Positions 1 to 8,616 of a DNA stretch of 61,265 bases are shown here, one piece after another. The stretch lies in contig JARLHR010000055.1 of assembly GCA_031292145.1 (NCBI GenBank), positions 1-61,265 on the forward strand, read 5' to 3'. The position numbers and the translations under genes were made by a program. The stretch comes from Clostridium sp. GTDB taxonomy: Bacteria; Bacillota; Clostridia; Clostridiales; Clostridiaceae. Below the pieces are notes generated by a model that made no database searches, was not told the origin of the DNA, and saw nothing but the letters and a program-made list of their open reading frames with translations. Within the stretch, counting starts at the first letter, position 1. Every line of letters begins with the position of its first letter.

Positions 1-33
1 AAGTAGGCTTATTTCAGTGCGTCTAAAATTGAG

Positions 34-78
34 AAATCTCCAAATAATTGATGTGTACTTCCAATTATTTGGAGATTT
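34..78. terminator. Perfect 17-bp stem-loop, possible terminator
   Basis: Positions 34-50 and 62-78 are perfect reverse complements around an 11-nt loop. There is no clear T-run on either side, so an intrinsic terminator for the minus-strand TetR gene or for a gene left of the window is plausible but unproven. Confidence 0.45.
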
Positions 79-210
79 ATATCTTTAAACCGAAAAGGAG
101 TATCGCTCCTGATTAAAATTTAATCATTTTGCAACACTCCCTTAAAGTTTACCAGTTTATAAATTTTACAGTTTTTTTATTTGGATTATAACTGAAAAAT
201 ATAAGAAGCT

Positions 211-873
211 TTAATCTTTTTTGATCTCAATTGAATGCTGTAAACAATAAAATTGCTGATAAATGCAGGACATATATGCTTTTTTAAAGTCAGGGGGAGT
301 AAAATTAAACCCAGATAATTTTATAGCCTCCAATTGTATCTTACTTAATTTACTAATAGAATATATTCCACATGCAAGTGTGAGCTGATAATAAGTAAAG
401 TTTTGAATGCTTTCTTCGCTCGCAGTAGGAAAAAGTTGTGTTATGAAATCCATTAGTTGTAAGTTCATTGATATGAATTCTTTTTTAAATTCGGCTAAAG
501 ATTCTAAAGAAGCATTTTTCTCAATTGTTGTAAAAAGAAATCCATATAGATCCAAAAGCCTCCCGTGTTCAGCCAGTTTATCTGTCCAAATTTCTGAAAT
601 TTCGTAAAGAGAATAAAGCTTATTAATTTTAAATGATTTAGTCAAAGATGATATGAAGGACTTAAGGTCATCCTTCAAGATTACAAGAAGAATCTCATCT
701 TTTGTCTTAAAATATTTATAAATATTAGGACGTGTAAATTTAGTATATTCTGAAATAATGCTAAAATTTAATCCATCATAACCTACGGAGTCATAAATGG
801 AGGATGTAGCATCAATTATTTCTTTAATACGATCTTGTATCTGATTTTCTGATCTTGCTCGTTGAAAACTCAT
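211..873 (-). CDS. TetR/AcrR-family transcriptional regulator
   Basis: This 220-residue protein has the TetR layout. The N-terminal helix-turn-helix (about residues 15-65) includes a recognition region reading FTRPNIYKYFKTKDEIL, followed by an all-helical ligand-binding half. It is transcribed divergently from the alpha/beta hydrolase at 1013, and the 140-bp gap holds a 9-bp inverted repeat overlapping the hydrolase promoter, so repression of the hydrolase and of itself is the likely role. A ribosome-binding site precedes the ATG at 873. The ligand cannot be told from sequence. The family call is firm; the target is inferred from position. Confidence 0.88.
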   Translation of the reverse strand: MSFQRARSENQIQDRIKEIIDATSSIYDSVGYDGLNFSIISEYTKFTRPNIYKYFKTKDEILLVILKDDLKSFISSLTKSFKINKLYSLYEISEIWTDKLAEHGRLLDLYGFLFTTIEKNASLESLAEFKKEFISMNLQLMDFITQLFPTASEESIQNFTYYQLTLACGIYSISKLSKIQLEAIKLSGFNFTPPDFKKAYMSCIYQQFYCLQHSIEIKKD

Positions 874-941
874 ATAATATTTCCTTTCTTATAACCTAAA
901 CTGGTTACTTATTAAAACTATTATATAAGATAATTAATTCG

Positions 942-990
942 TTGACAAGTAACAATGTGTATGGTAACATCTCTATAAGAAACACATTGT
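942..990 (+). promoter_or_regulatory. Promoter of the hydrolase gene with a TetR-type inverted repeat
   Basis: A TTGACA -35 (942-947), 17-bp spacer and TAACAT -10 (965-970) lie 43 bp upstream of the hydrolase start. ACAATGTGT (952-960) is repeated inverted as ACACATTGT (982-990), bracketing the -10 and likely transcription start. GTTACTT (904-910) and AAGTAAC (947-953) form a second inverted pair. This is where a TetR repressor would bind. Confidence 0.65.
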
Positions 991-1012
991 AAATTACAGG
1001 AGGTACATTATT

Positions 1013-1924
1013 ATGGTAAAGGTAGTTTCATTCAAAAATAAGGCAAATAAACTTGCAGGACATCTTCATCTTCCGGAAAATTTCAGTGAAGATCGAAAAT
1101 ATCCAGCTCTCGTAGGAATTCATCCTGCTGGAGGAGTTAAGGAACAAGTTATAGGTCTATATGCTAAAAAGCTTTCAGAACAAGGATATGTAGTGTTGGT
1201 TTATGATTCATCATATCAAGGAGAGAGCGAAGGTGAACCACGTCTACTGGAAGATCCGACAACAAGAGTTGAAGATGCACGCTGCGCTGCGGATTATCTG
1301 ACTACACTTTCATTTGTGGACGAGGAAAGAATGGGGGTATATGGTGTTTGTGCAGGTGGTGGATACGCAATAAGTGTTGCACAAACAGAGCGTAGGTTTA
1401 AGGCAGTTGCTGCTGTTAGCGCAGCACCTATGGGCGAGGGTTCAAGAAACTTTTTAGGTTATCCGATTCCAGTAGAGGAGCAAATTAAAAACTTGGAAAT
1501 GGCATCTAGACAGCGTACTGCTGAAGCAAGAGGGGAAAAACCAATGTATATGCCATTTGTTGCTGAAAAAATTGAAGATATCAACGAGAATACTCCAGAT
1601 CTTTTAAGAGAAGGATATGATTACTATAGGACTCCAAGAGGACAGCATCCTAATGCAAAGGGACGTTTTCTAGTGACTAGTTCAGACAAGATTTATGCAT
1701 ATTCTGCATTTGATCATGTTTCCGATTACTTAACACAACCTATGCTTATAATAGCAGGAAGCAAAGCGGATACAAAAATCTTTAGTGATCAGGTATATGA
1801 GCTTTCAAATGGGCCGAAAGAATTGTTTGTAGTTGAAGGTGCAACGCATATCGCATTGTATGATATCCCAGAATATGTGGATCAAGCTATTGACAAAATG
1901 ACTAAGTTTTTTAGCATACTTTAA
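1013..1924 (+). CDS. Alpha/beta hydrolase (dienelactone hydrolase/YcjY-like)
   Basis: This 303-residue cytoplasmic alpha/beta hydrolase has no signal peptide. The nucleophile elbow reads GVCAGGGYA (about residues 117-125), giving Cys or the adjacent region where most family members carry GxSxGG, so the nucleophile may be a cysteine, as in dienelactone hydrolases. A late Asp (KADTK, about 252) and His (ATHIALYD, about 281) can complete the triad. AGGAGGT 9 nt before the ATG fixes the start. Its partner is the divergent TetR gene. Many relatives are annotated only as hydrolases and the substrate is unknown. Confidence 0.85.
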   Translation: MVKVVSFKNKANKLAGHLHLPENFSEDRKYPALVGIHPAGGVKEQVIGLYAKKLSEQGYVVLVYDSSYQGESEGEPRLLEDPTTRVEDARCAADYLTTLSFVDEERMGVYGVCAGGGYAISVAQTERRFKAVAAVSAAPMGEGSRNFLGYPIPVEEQIKNLEMASRQRTAEARGEKPMYMPFVAEKIEDINENTPDLLREGYDYYRTPRGQHPNAKGRFLVTSSDKIYAYSAFDHVSDYLTQPMLIIAGSKADTKIFSDQVYELSNGPKELFVVEGATHIALYDIPEYVDQAIDKMTKFFSIL

Positions 1925-2053
1925 TTCACTTATTTATATTGATAATACTAATTCTCCAGTTTTGGTGTGGAAAATTAAGGAGCTGTGATACGACGAATAA
2001 TAAAAGCCTCTAATGTTATGAGGATAACTGTGTTGTAAGACATTATTATTATA

Positions 2054-2116
2054 ATATTGGAGGTGGTCGTAATCACCAATTTAAGTTGATTACATGCAAA
2101 GTGGAAATTCCAATAT
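2054..2116 (+). other. Nested stem-loop upstream of the EFR1 gene
   Basis: ATATTGGA (2054-2061) pairs with TCCAATAT (2109-2116), and inside it GTAATCA pairs with TGATTAC. It sits 46 nt before the EFR1 start codon. It may be a leader structure or a terminator of the hydrolase gene; it matches no riboswitch consensus I recognise. Confidence 0.3.
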
Positions 2117-2162
2117 CATATAGATTTATACTGAATAAAATCTGAAAAATTCGAGGTGAAAA

Positions 2163-2915
2163 ATGAAACTTTTGTATTTAACATCAACTGGAAACAGTCT
2201 TTATGTGGCAAAAAGATTAGGCGGTGAGTTGATATCAATTCCACAAGCAGTAAAGGCTGGGAAGTATGATTTCAGCGATGAAATGATTGGTCTTGTGTTC
2301 CCTGTATATCAATTGTCAGTGCCTATTTATGTAGAGGAGTTTTTGCGTAAAGTGAAGTTGAACAGTGATTATATTTTTGCAGTTTTGACCTATGGGATGA
2401 TGGATGGAAATGCTGCAGGGAATCTTGAGAAAATAGCGGATGAATGTGGAATTCATTTTTCATATATCAGCACTCTTAAGATGGTTGACAATTTTATACC
2501 TTATTTTGCCATGGAAAAGCAAATTAAAACCGAGCCTAATAAGAAGATAGAAAAACATCTGGACACTATTATTTCTCATATAAATAATGCTAAGAAGAAA
2601 TCCCATAAGAGTTCTCTTTTCGGAGTGCTTATGAACAAAATGGTGAAAAATAATGAAACTATAGGGGAAGGTATTACTAAAGACCTTTGGGTCGAAGATA
2701 CCTGTGTTAAATGTGGTACTTGCGCGAGCGTATGTCCTATTGACAATATTAAGGTACAGAGCACTAAACCTGAATTTGGAACAAGGTGCATGAGCTGCAT
2801 GGCTTGTACTCAAAACTGCCCGAAAAATGCTATCCGACTTAAAAATGAAAAGAGTAAAGTAAGGTTTAGAAATCAACATATCTCATTAAAAGAAATTCAG
2901 GAAGCAAATAAGTAA
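2163..2915 (+). CDS. EFR1-family flavodoxin-ferredoxin fusion protein
   Basis: The 250-residue protein joins an FMN-binding flavodoxin-like domain (residues 1-150, phosphate-loop region STGNSLYVAK near residue 10) to a C-terminal 2x[4Fe-4S] ferredoxin. The two clusters are marked by CVKCGTCASVCP (about 181-192) and CMSCMACTQNCP (about 206-217). It belongs to the EFR1 group of single-chain electron carriers common in clostridia, which can link ferredoxin and flavin chemistry in the cytoplasm. The start ATG follows GAGGTGAAAA. Its redox partner is not known; the neighbouring reductase cluster is a reasonable but untested candidate. Confidence 0.88.
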   Translation: MKLLYLTSTGNSLYVAKRLGGELISIPQAVKAGKYDFSDEMIGLVFPVYQLSVPIYVEEFLRKVKLNSDYIFAVLTYGMMDGNAAGNLEKIADECGIHFSYISTLKMVDNFIPYFAMEKQIKTEPNKKIEKHLDTIISHINNAKKKSHKSSLFGVLMNKMVKNNETIGEGITKDLWVEDTCVKCGTCASVCPIDNIKVQSTKPEFGTRCMSCMACTQNCPKNAIRLKNEKSKVRFRNQHISLKEIQEANK

Positions 2916-3083
2916 TAATAAATGTAGTATTTAGATGTTTTGCCATTTATATTGGAAGAAAGATGGGGATTTATTATTTCTTGTAAAGCGCTTTATGAAG
3001 TTGTAGTGATAATAAATCCAAGCATCGAAAAATATAAAAAATATACAAAAAACAAAAAAATGTAAATAATATAAAAATACTTA

Positions 3084-3114
3084 TTGACCTTGAGTTAAGT
3101 TAAGGGTTTATGGT
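3084..3114 (+). promoter_or_regulatory. MerR-type promoter of the DXS-like gene (19-bp spacer)
   Basis: TTGACC (3084-3089), 19 bp containing the dyad CCTTGAGTT/AAGTTAAGG, then TATGGT (3109-3114). A 19-bp spacer with a central dyad is diagnostic of MerR-family activated promoters. The leader also holds a GGCGTT/AACGCC hairpin at 3145-3161. Confidence 0.75.
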
Positions 3115-3194
3115 AGAAGAGAAGTCATAAACTCAAGGGGTTGTGGCGTTAGTCAAACGCCTACCCAAATTAAATGATAAGGAGAAAATAAAAT

Positions 3195-4952
3195 ATGTTT
3201 TTAGAAAAAATAAACTCACCTGTGGATATTAAGAAGTTAAAAATTGAAGAATTAAAAGTGTTAGCAGATGAAACGAGAGCAGCATTAATTAATAAAATTA
3301 GTAATGCAGGAGGTCACAGTGGACCAAACCTTGGAATGGTGGAAATGAGCGTTGCCATGCACTATGTTTTTGATTCGCCAAAGGATAAGTTTGTATTTGA
3401 TGTATCTCATCAGTGTTATCCGCACAAGATTCTTACAGGAAGAAAGGAAGCTTTTACAGATGCAGCACATTTTGCTGACGTAACAGGTTATACTAATCCG
3501 TTAGAAAGTGAGCATGATTTCTTTACAGTAGGACATACTTCAACATCTGTTTCCTTAGCATTAGGTCTGGCAAAAGGGAGAGATCTGAAAAAAGAAGAAG
3601 AAAATATAATTGCAATCATTGGAGACGGTTCACTTTCAGGAGGCGAAGCTTTAGAAGCTCTCGATTATGCAGGAGAATATAATAATAATCTTATAATTAT
3701 TGTAAATGATAATGACCAGAGTATCGCTGAAAATCATGGTGGTATATATAAGACATTACGAAAATTAAGAGAAACAAATGGATCAAGTTCTCAAAACATG
3801 TTTACTGCATTTGGTCTAGATTACAAGTATTTGGAAGATGGCCATGACATTGCAAAGTTAGTAGAATTTTTTGAAAGCGTAAAAGGAATAGATCATCCGA
3901 TTGTCTTACATATTCATACCCTAAAAGGAAAAGGACTTCCATATGCAGAAGCGAACCGTGAAGCATGGCATGCGGGAGGCCCATTTAATGTAGAAGATGG
4001 ATCACCTAAATCTGGTGGTTGGTTAAGCGACAGTACTGTATTTGAAAGTTTAAAGGAGCTTTTAGACAATAATGATAAAGCGGTTGTATTAAATGCTGGA
4101 ACACCAATGGGTCTTGGATTTGTTCAGGGAGTTCGTGAAGAGTATGTTGAAAGAGGACAATTCATCGATGTAGGAATCGCGGAAGAAAACGCAGTTGCAA
4201 TGAGTAGTGGTATTGCAAAAAATGGTGGAACACCGGTATTTGGAACATTTGCTCCATTTTTCCAAAGAACTTATGATCAGATGTCTCATGATTTGTGCCT
4301 AAATAATAATCCAGCAACATTACTTGTACTTATGCCGGGAGTATACGGTATGAATACCAATACTCATATTGCTTTATGTGATATCCAGATGTTTGCGCAT
4401 ATTCCAAATCTGATATATCTGGCACCGACAAGTAAAGAAGAGTACCAACAAATGTTTAAATTTGCAACAACTCAAAAAGAACACCCAGTTGGAATCAGAG
4501 TACCAGGGGCACTTCCTGCAACTGGGGTGGCTGATACAACAGATTATTCTGATTATAATAAAAATAAGGTGGAAATACACGGATCAAAAGTAGCAATTAT
4601 TGCAGTTGGACCAATGTTACAGATGGCTATTGATACTGAAAAGAAACTGAAAGAAAAGACTGGTATTGAGATTACAGTAATTAACCCTAGATTCTTAACA
4701 GGATTAGATGAAGAATTATTAAACTCTTTGAAAACAGATCATCAATTAGTAATTACTCTAGAAGATGGTGAACTTATAGGTGGATATGGTCAGAATGTTG
4801 CCTCTTTCTATGGGGACAGTACAATGAAAGTGAAAAACTTTGGTATTTCTAAAGAATTTCATACAGATTTTAATCCTGTAGAATTATTGGCTGAAAATGG
4901 AATGTCGGTGGAAAAGCTTACAGCTTATATCAAAGAAAATGTGAATGAATAA
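3195..4952 (+). CDS. DXS-like thiamine-diphosphate enzyme with altered substrate site
   Basis: At 585 residues it aligns over its length with 1-deoxy-D-xylulose-5-phosphate synthase (usually about 620). It has the N-terminal DVSHQCYPHKILTGR block, a ThDP-binding GDG (143) to NDN (173) motif, and the catalytic Glu of DVGIAEENAV (E330). Two hallmark segments differ. The DRAGxxGxDGxTH block reads LMPGVYGMNTNTH (about 379-391), without the Asp-Arg pair. The RYPRG segment reads IRVPGA (434-439). In DXS these arginines contact the phosphate of glyceraldehyde 3-phosphate. It may therefore carboligate a different, perhaps unphosphorylated, aldehyde. It sits behind a MerR-type promoter and before an aldo/keto reductase. 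A plain second DXS is the alternative. Confidence 0.75.
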   Translation: MFLEKINSPVDIKKLKIEELKVLADETRAALINKISNAGGHSGPNLGMVEMSVAMHYVFDSPKDKFVFDVSHQCYPHKILTGRKEAFTDAAHFADVTGYTNPLESEHDFFTVGHTSTSVSLALGLAKGRDLKKEEENIIAIIGDGSLSGGEALEALDYAGEYNNNLIIIVNDNDQSIAENHGGIYKTLRKLRETNGSSSQNMFTAFGLDYKYLEDGHDIAKLVEFFESVKGIDHPIVLHIHTLKGKGLPYAEANREAWHAGGPFNVEDGSPKSGGWLSDSTVFESLKELLDNNDKAVVLNAGTPMGLGFVQGVREEYVERGQFIDVGIAEENAVAMSSGIAKNGGTPVFGTFAPFFQRTYDQMSHDLCLNNNPATLLVLMPGVYGMNTNTHIALCDIQMFAHIPNLIYLAPTSKEEYQQMFKFATTQKEHPVGIRVPGALPATGVADTTDYSDYNKNKVEIHGSKVAIIAVGPMLQMAIDTEKKLKEKTGIEITVINPRFLTGLDEELLNSLKTDHQLVITLEDGELIGGYGQNVASFYGDSTMKVKNFGISKEFHTDFNPVELLAENGMSVEKLTAYIKENVNE

Positions 4953-5179
4953 AAGTGCAAGGCATGGAGGTATTCATACTCATTTGTGATTGAAAGAGTG
5001 ATCTACGCATATAAAAATGTGGTTACTCTAATAGAAGTAGACAACTCGCCTTCACGTGATTTGATGTTAACTGTTATTTATACAAAATAAATAATACAAA
5101 ATAATTCGCTTAAGGCTAAGAAACGATAATATTTCATTGGGTTTTGTGCCTTGAGCGAGCGAAAGGAATGGTTATAAAA

Positions 5180-6133
5180 ATGAAAAACGAGAATAAAATG
5201 CCACAAATTGCATTAGGAACATGGTCATGGGGTGTAGGTTTTGCAGGAGGGGATCAGGTTTTTGGTAACAAATTAGGAAAAGAAGATTTAAAACCTGTTT
5301 TTGATATTGCCATGAAAAATGGTCTCAATCTTTGGGATTCAGCAGTTGCTTATGGTATGGGAGATTCAGAAAAGATTCTTGGTTCATTTGCAAAAACATA
5401 CCAACGAGAAAGTCTATTTTTATCAACTAAATTCACACCACAAATTGCTGGAAACTCATCTGATCCAGTTGCTGAAATGTGTGATGCCAGTTTGGAGCGT
5501 TTAGGTACAGATTATATTGATATTTATTGGATTCACAATCCAATGGATGTTGATAGATGGACAAAATATCTGATTCCACTTGTAAAAAGTGGAAAGGTGA
5601 AAAGAGTCGGTGTATCAAATCATAATTTAGAAGAAATCAAACGCGCAGAGAGCATACTTGCGAAAGAGGATGTTCATATTTCAGCAATTCAAAATCATTA
5701 CAGTCTTTTATATCGTTCTTCTGAAGAAGGTGGTATCTTGGATTATTGTAAGGAAAATAACATTACATTTTTTGCATATATGGTATTAGAACAAGGAGCG
5801 CTTAGCGGAAAATATAATACGAAAAATCCGCTTCCTGAAGGTAGTCAACGTGGAATGACTTATAATCCAATACTTGCACAGATTGAAGTACTTACGAATG
5901 AAATGCAAAAGATTGCTGAAAAATATGATGCCAGTGTTTCACAAATTGCTATTGCGTGGGCAATTGCGAAAGGAACAACACCAATAATTGGTGTAACAAA
6001 GCCAGCACAGGTTGAAGATGCGGCAAAAGCAGTTAAAATCAACCTATCAGTGAATGAAATTGAAAACTTAGAAAAAATTGCATCTGAAGCAGGCGTTGAT
6101 ACCAAAGGAGCATGGGAAAATCCAATGGTATAA
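5180..6133 (+). CDS. Aldo/keto reductase (paralogue of 11104-12063)
   Basis: The start is placed at 5180, because GAAAGGA abuts an earlier ATG too closely and fits the third one; this gives 317 residues. It is a cytoplasmic NAD(P)H-dependent carbonyl reductase with a (beta/alpha)8 barrel. The AKR catalytic tetrad is visible: D53 and Y58 (WDSAVAYG), K84 (STKFTP) and H119 (YWIHNP). The VGVSNH motif and a C-terminal IIGVTKPAQ cofactor segment are intact. It follows the DXS-like gene by 227 bp and probably shares its MerR-type promoter. It is closely similar to the AKR at 11104, so the cluster has amplified this enzyme. The natural aldehyde or ketone is unknown. Confidence 0.9.
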   Translation: MKNENKMPQIALGTWSWGVGFAGGDQVFGNKLGKEDLKPVFDIAMKNGLNLWDSAVAYGMGDSEKILGSFAKTYQRESLFLSTKFTPQIAGNSSDPVAEMCDASLERLGTDYIDIYWIHNPMDVDRWTKYLIPLVKSGKVKRVGVSNHNLEEIKRAESILAKEDVHISAIQNHYSLLYRSSEEGGILDYCKENNITFFAYMVLEQGALSGKYNTKNPLPEGSQRGMTYNPILAQIEVLTNEMQKIAEKYDASVSQIAIAWAIAKGTTPIIGVTKPAQVEDAAKAVKINLSVNEIENLEKIASEAGVDTKGAWENPMV

Positions 6134-6170
6134 TGTGCAGATAAATCATCTGTTTCTTTATCAGATGTTT

Positions 6171-6207
6171 TGTCCCAGTAAAGATAATTACTTTACTGGG
6201 ACATTTT
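6171..6207 (+). terminator. Strong intrinsic terminator after the AKR gene
   Basis: TGTCCCAGTAAAG (6171-6183) pairs perfectly with 6191-6203 around a 7-nt loop and is followed by TTTT. It separates the AKR gene from the convergent MerR gene. Confidence 0.85.
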
Positions 6208-6248
6208 AATACATATGGAAACTTAAAAAGGAGCCAAAACTTTGATGT

Positions 6249-6668
6249 TTACTCATGATTTAAGAATTTCATAGCCAGTTCTTCTCTTAGTCCAGGAAGA
6301 TTTGTTGTGCCATTTTCTTTTGAAATTTTATAAAATTCGCATTTATAATTAATTCTTTTTAAAGCATTTTGTAAGAGTAATATTTGCTTTTCAGTCTCTT
6401 CTTTTTGATGTATGAATAATTCATATCGCTTATCAATAGTAGAATCCCCTTCTTCACACCATTCAAAAAATCGTTTGATATCCTTAAGTGGCATTCCTGT
6501 ATTTTTTAGACATTCTATCATTTTCAGACATTCAACATCAGTATCATCAAATACTCGAATATTACCAGAACTTCTATTAACGAGAGGAAGAAGACCACTT
6601 TTATCATAGTAACGCAGTGTTGATATAGATATATTTAACATTTTTGAAATATCGCCAATTGAATACAT
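6249..6668 (-). CDS. MerR-family transcriptional regulator
   Basis: The 139-residue protein opens with the MerR winged-helix motif (SIGDISKMLNISISTLRYYD) and the LLPLVNRSSGNIRVF wing, followed by a long coiled-coil helix (about 85-118). There is no obvious metal-binding Cys cluster, as in the AdhR/NmlR-like aldehyde-responsive group. It is divergent from the cupin operon, whose promoter has the 19-bp spacer expected for MerR activation. It is the only intact MerR gene in the window, while six matching promoters lie between 3 and 19 kb, so it is the best candidate regulator of all six. A decayed second copy remains at 18953-19041. Confidence 0.9.
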   Translation of the reverse strand: MYSIGDISKMLNISISTLRYYDKSGLLPLVNRSSGNIRVFDDTDVECLKMIECLKNTGMPLKDIKRFFEWCEEGDSTIDKRYELFIHQKEETEKQILLLQNALKRINYKCEFYKISKENGTTNLPGLREELAMKFLNHE

Positions 6669-6698
6669 AAATTACCTCCAAAAAATTTTAGTTTAGTA

Positions 6699-6729
6699 TT
6701 GACCTCGAGTTAGGTTTAGGTATTACAAT
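6699..6729 (+). promoter_or_regulatory. MerR-type promoter of the cupin-CMD operon
   Basis: TTGACC (6699-6704), 19-bp spacer with the imperfect dyad, and TACAAT (6724-6729). It lies in the divergent region between the MerR gene and the cupin gene, the usual place for a MerR autoregulatory operator. Confidence 0.8.
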
Positions 6730-6876
6730 ATATTTATCATAAGCGATTAAAGAAACTTATGCAAGATAAATGTGTCCCATAAAAGGAAGTCTATGGAGTT
6801 TGATTTTTATGTGTTACATATCAATACTCACATAAGGGTTTTAGAAAAATAATAAATATGAAATGGAGAAATAAAA

Positions 6877-7287
6877 ATGGCGAGAAAAGAATTAGAAAAG
6901 GTATCCGACTTTTTACTTGGTGAAGAAAATATTATTTATGCACCTTATTTTACTGGGAAAAGCTATTTAGGTGTACTAAATACTAAGGAAGCGTTTATTG
7001 CTAATGTCACATTTGAACCAGGATGTCGTAATAACTGGCATATTCACCATGGTAGTGGACAAATATTAATTTGTGTAGGTGGCCACGGCTGGTACCAAGA
7101 ACTTGGTAAAGAAGCACAATTTTTGAAGAGTGGGGACGTAGTGTATATTGCACCTGAAATTAAACACTGGCATGGTGCTGCACACGATGAAGCTTTTGCA
7201 CACTTAGCATTATCGATTCCTGTAGAAGGTGCTTCAAATGAATGGTGTGAACCAGTAGCAGATGAAGAATATATGAAATTAAAATAA
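6877..7287 (+). CDS. Cupin-domain protein
   Basis: This 136-residue single-domain cupin has the metal-binding motif in NNWHIHHGSGQILICVGGHGWYQ (quoted only in part: WHIHHGSGQ) and a second His in IKHWHGA. The predicted role is a small cytoplasmic metal-dependent enzyme or binding protein. It is followed after 59 bp by a carboxymuconolactone-decarboxylase-like gene, a pairing often seen in bacteria. A near-identical copy at 19246 is fused to the same CMD-like domain. Its promoter has the MerR signature, so it is likely induced with the reductases. The substrate is unknown. Confidence 0.88.
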   Translation: MARKELEKVSDFLLGEENIIYAPYFTGKSYLGVLNTKEAFIANVTFEPGCRNNWHIHHGSGQILICVGGHGWYQELGKEAQFLKSGDVVYIAPEIKHWHGAAHDEAFAHLALSIPVEGASNEWCEPVADEEYMKLK

Positions 7288-7346
7288 GATTTTGAAGTCT
7301 TACAAAATGGAAATTTTATTTATTATTGAAAGGAATGGTTATAATT

Positions 7347-7679
7347 ATGAAAAAACAAACAGCAGGAAGAGATTCACTTGGTGTATTTGCACCTAAATTT
7401 GCAGAATTAAATGATGATGTTTTATTTGGTGAAGTTTGGGCTCGTGAGGATAAATTATCACTTAGGGATCGTAGTGTAATTACAGTAACAGCTTTAATGA
7501 CAAAAGGAATTTTTGATAACTCTCTAAAATACCATTTGACAAATGCAAAAAATAATGGAGTTACTGCAGAAGAAATTGCTGAGATTATAACGCATCTAGC
7601 ATTTTATATTGGATGGCCAAATGCGTGGGCTACATTTAACTTAGCAAAGGAAGTATGGGGGTGGACTAGATATTACTGA
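7347..7679 (+). CDS. Carboxymuconolactone decarboxylase (CMD)-family protein
   Basis: The start at 7347 is chosen because AAAGGA lies 12 nt upstream, whereas an earlier in-frame ATG directly abuts it; the protein is then 110 residues. It has the CMD/AhpD-like helical fold signature (RDRSVITVTALM and AEIITHLAFYIGWPNA) but lacks the CxxC redox pair of AhpD, so peroxidase activity is unlikely. It is the second gene of the cupin operon. The partial copy inside the fusion at 19246-19836 lacks the first 38 residues. Precise function is unknown; involvement in carbonyl or aromatic metabolism is inferred from neighbours. Confidence 0.85.
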   Translation: MKKQTAGRDSLGVFAPKFAELNDDVLFGEVWAREDKLSLRDRSVITVTALMTKGIFDNSLKYHLTNAKNNGVTAEEIAEIITHLAFYIGWPNAWATFNLAKEVWGWTRYY

Positions 7680-7784
7680 AAAAAGTATATAAAAAGAAAA
7701 GTAAGAAAGAAAATCATAGAGAAATAAAGGGTCACTATGGTTTTCTATTTTTATTGTACAGACTAGTTATACAAAAAAAATTAA

Positions 7785-7916
7785 AATTTCAGAAACCTGA
7801 AAGATTTATTAAATCTCGGATTATTAAAGAAGAATGATGAACGACAATATTTGATTATTATATATTCTATTATATTTGCTACATTAAGCGGTATTATTAT
7901 TAATTGCATTTACTAA
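7785..7916 (+). pseudogene. Possible 3' fragment of a small membrane-protein gene
   Basis: An open frame without a start codon encodes about 43 residues, including KKNDERQYL followed by a hydrophobic helix (IIIYSIIFATLSGIIIN) and a stop. The NDERQ-plus-helix pattern resembles the ends of small clostridial membrane proteins. It may be only chance coding potential. Confidence 0.3.
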
Positions 7917-7952
7917 AAACTTTTATATATTAAAGATGTAGGAGAGAGACGT

Positions 7953-8522
7953 ATGAAAAAGATATTATATTTAATGAGACATGGACAAACAATGTTTAAC
8001 CTTAGAAGAAAGGTTCAAGGCTTCTGTGATTCACCACTTACTGAATTAGGAATTAAACAAGCAAAAGTTGCAGCAAAGTATTTTGAAGATAACAATATTA
8101 CATTTGATCACGCCTATAGCTCAACTTCTGAAAGAGCATGTGATACTTTAGAAATAGTTACTTATATGCCTTATAAAAGATTAAAAGGATTAAAAGAGTG
8201 GGATTTTGGAGTCTTTGAAGGAGAAAGTGAAGATTTAAACCCACCGCTTCCTTATGGTGACTTCTTCGCTAAGTATGGTGGAGAAGAAGAAAAAGAATTT
8301 CAAAAGAGAATTGCTGATACCTGCAAAAAAATAATGGAAGAAGATAATGAAATAGTTTTGGCAGTTTCCCATGGAGCAGCTTGTAGGAATTTCATGAGAT
8401 ATTGGGCTCATACAAGTTCTGTTAATCAGAAAGAAAGGATTGGGAACTGTTGTATATTGAAATTTGAATATGAAAATCAGGAATTTAAATTAATTGAAAT
8501 TATAAATCATAATTTTAATTAA
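7953..8522 (+). CDS. Histidine phosphatase (phosphoglycerate mutase-like) family protein
   Basis: The 189-residue protein has the branch-1 histidine phosphatase signature LMRHGQTMFN (catalytic His near residue 9), a conserved EWDFGVFEGE block, and the second catalytic His in VSHGAACRNF (about 147). It is likely a cytoplasmic phosphatase acting on a small phosphorylated metabolite. AGGAGAGAG precedes the ATG. It has no MerR-type promoter directly upstream and is separated from the CMD gene by 273 bp, so it may be a separate unit. The cofactor-dependent mutase activity of glycolysis is less likely given its length and motifs. Confidence 0.85.
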   Translation: MKKILYLMRHGQTMFNLRRKVQGFCDSPLTELGIKQAKVAAKYFEDNNITFDHAYSSTSERACDTLEIVTYMPYKRLKGLKEWDFGVFEGESEDLNPPLPYGDFFAKYGGEEEKEFQKRIADTCKKIMEEDNEIVLAVSHGAACRNFMRYWAHTSSVNQKERIGNCCILKFEYENQEFKLIEIINHNFN

Positions 8523-8616
8523 AATAATAAACATTATAAATAAACTCCTTAATTACTTGAATTGTGTATTAAGGGTAAAAATAGGCACACTTTAATAAGC
8601 TTTTTTAAAAAATATA

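Noticed and set aside
2054-2116. Riboswitch upstream of the EFR1 gene
   Set aside because: Only two short nested stems are present and no known riboswitch core (c-di-GMP, FMN, TPP, SAM) could be recognised.
3115-3194. TPP riboswitch in the leader of the DXS-like gene
   Set aside because: The leader is only about 80 nt, with a simple GGCGTT hairpin, and lacks the TPP riboswitch consensus segments.
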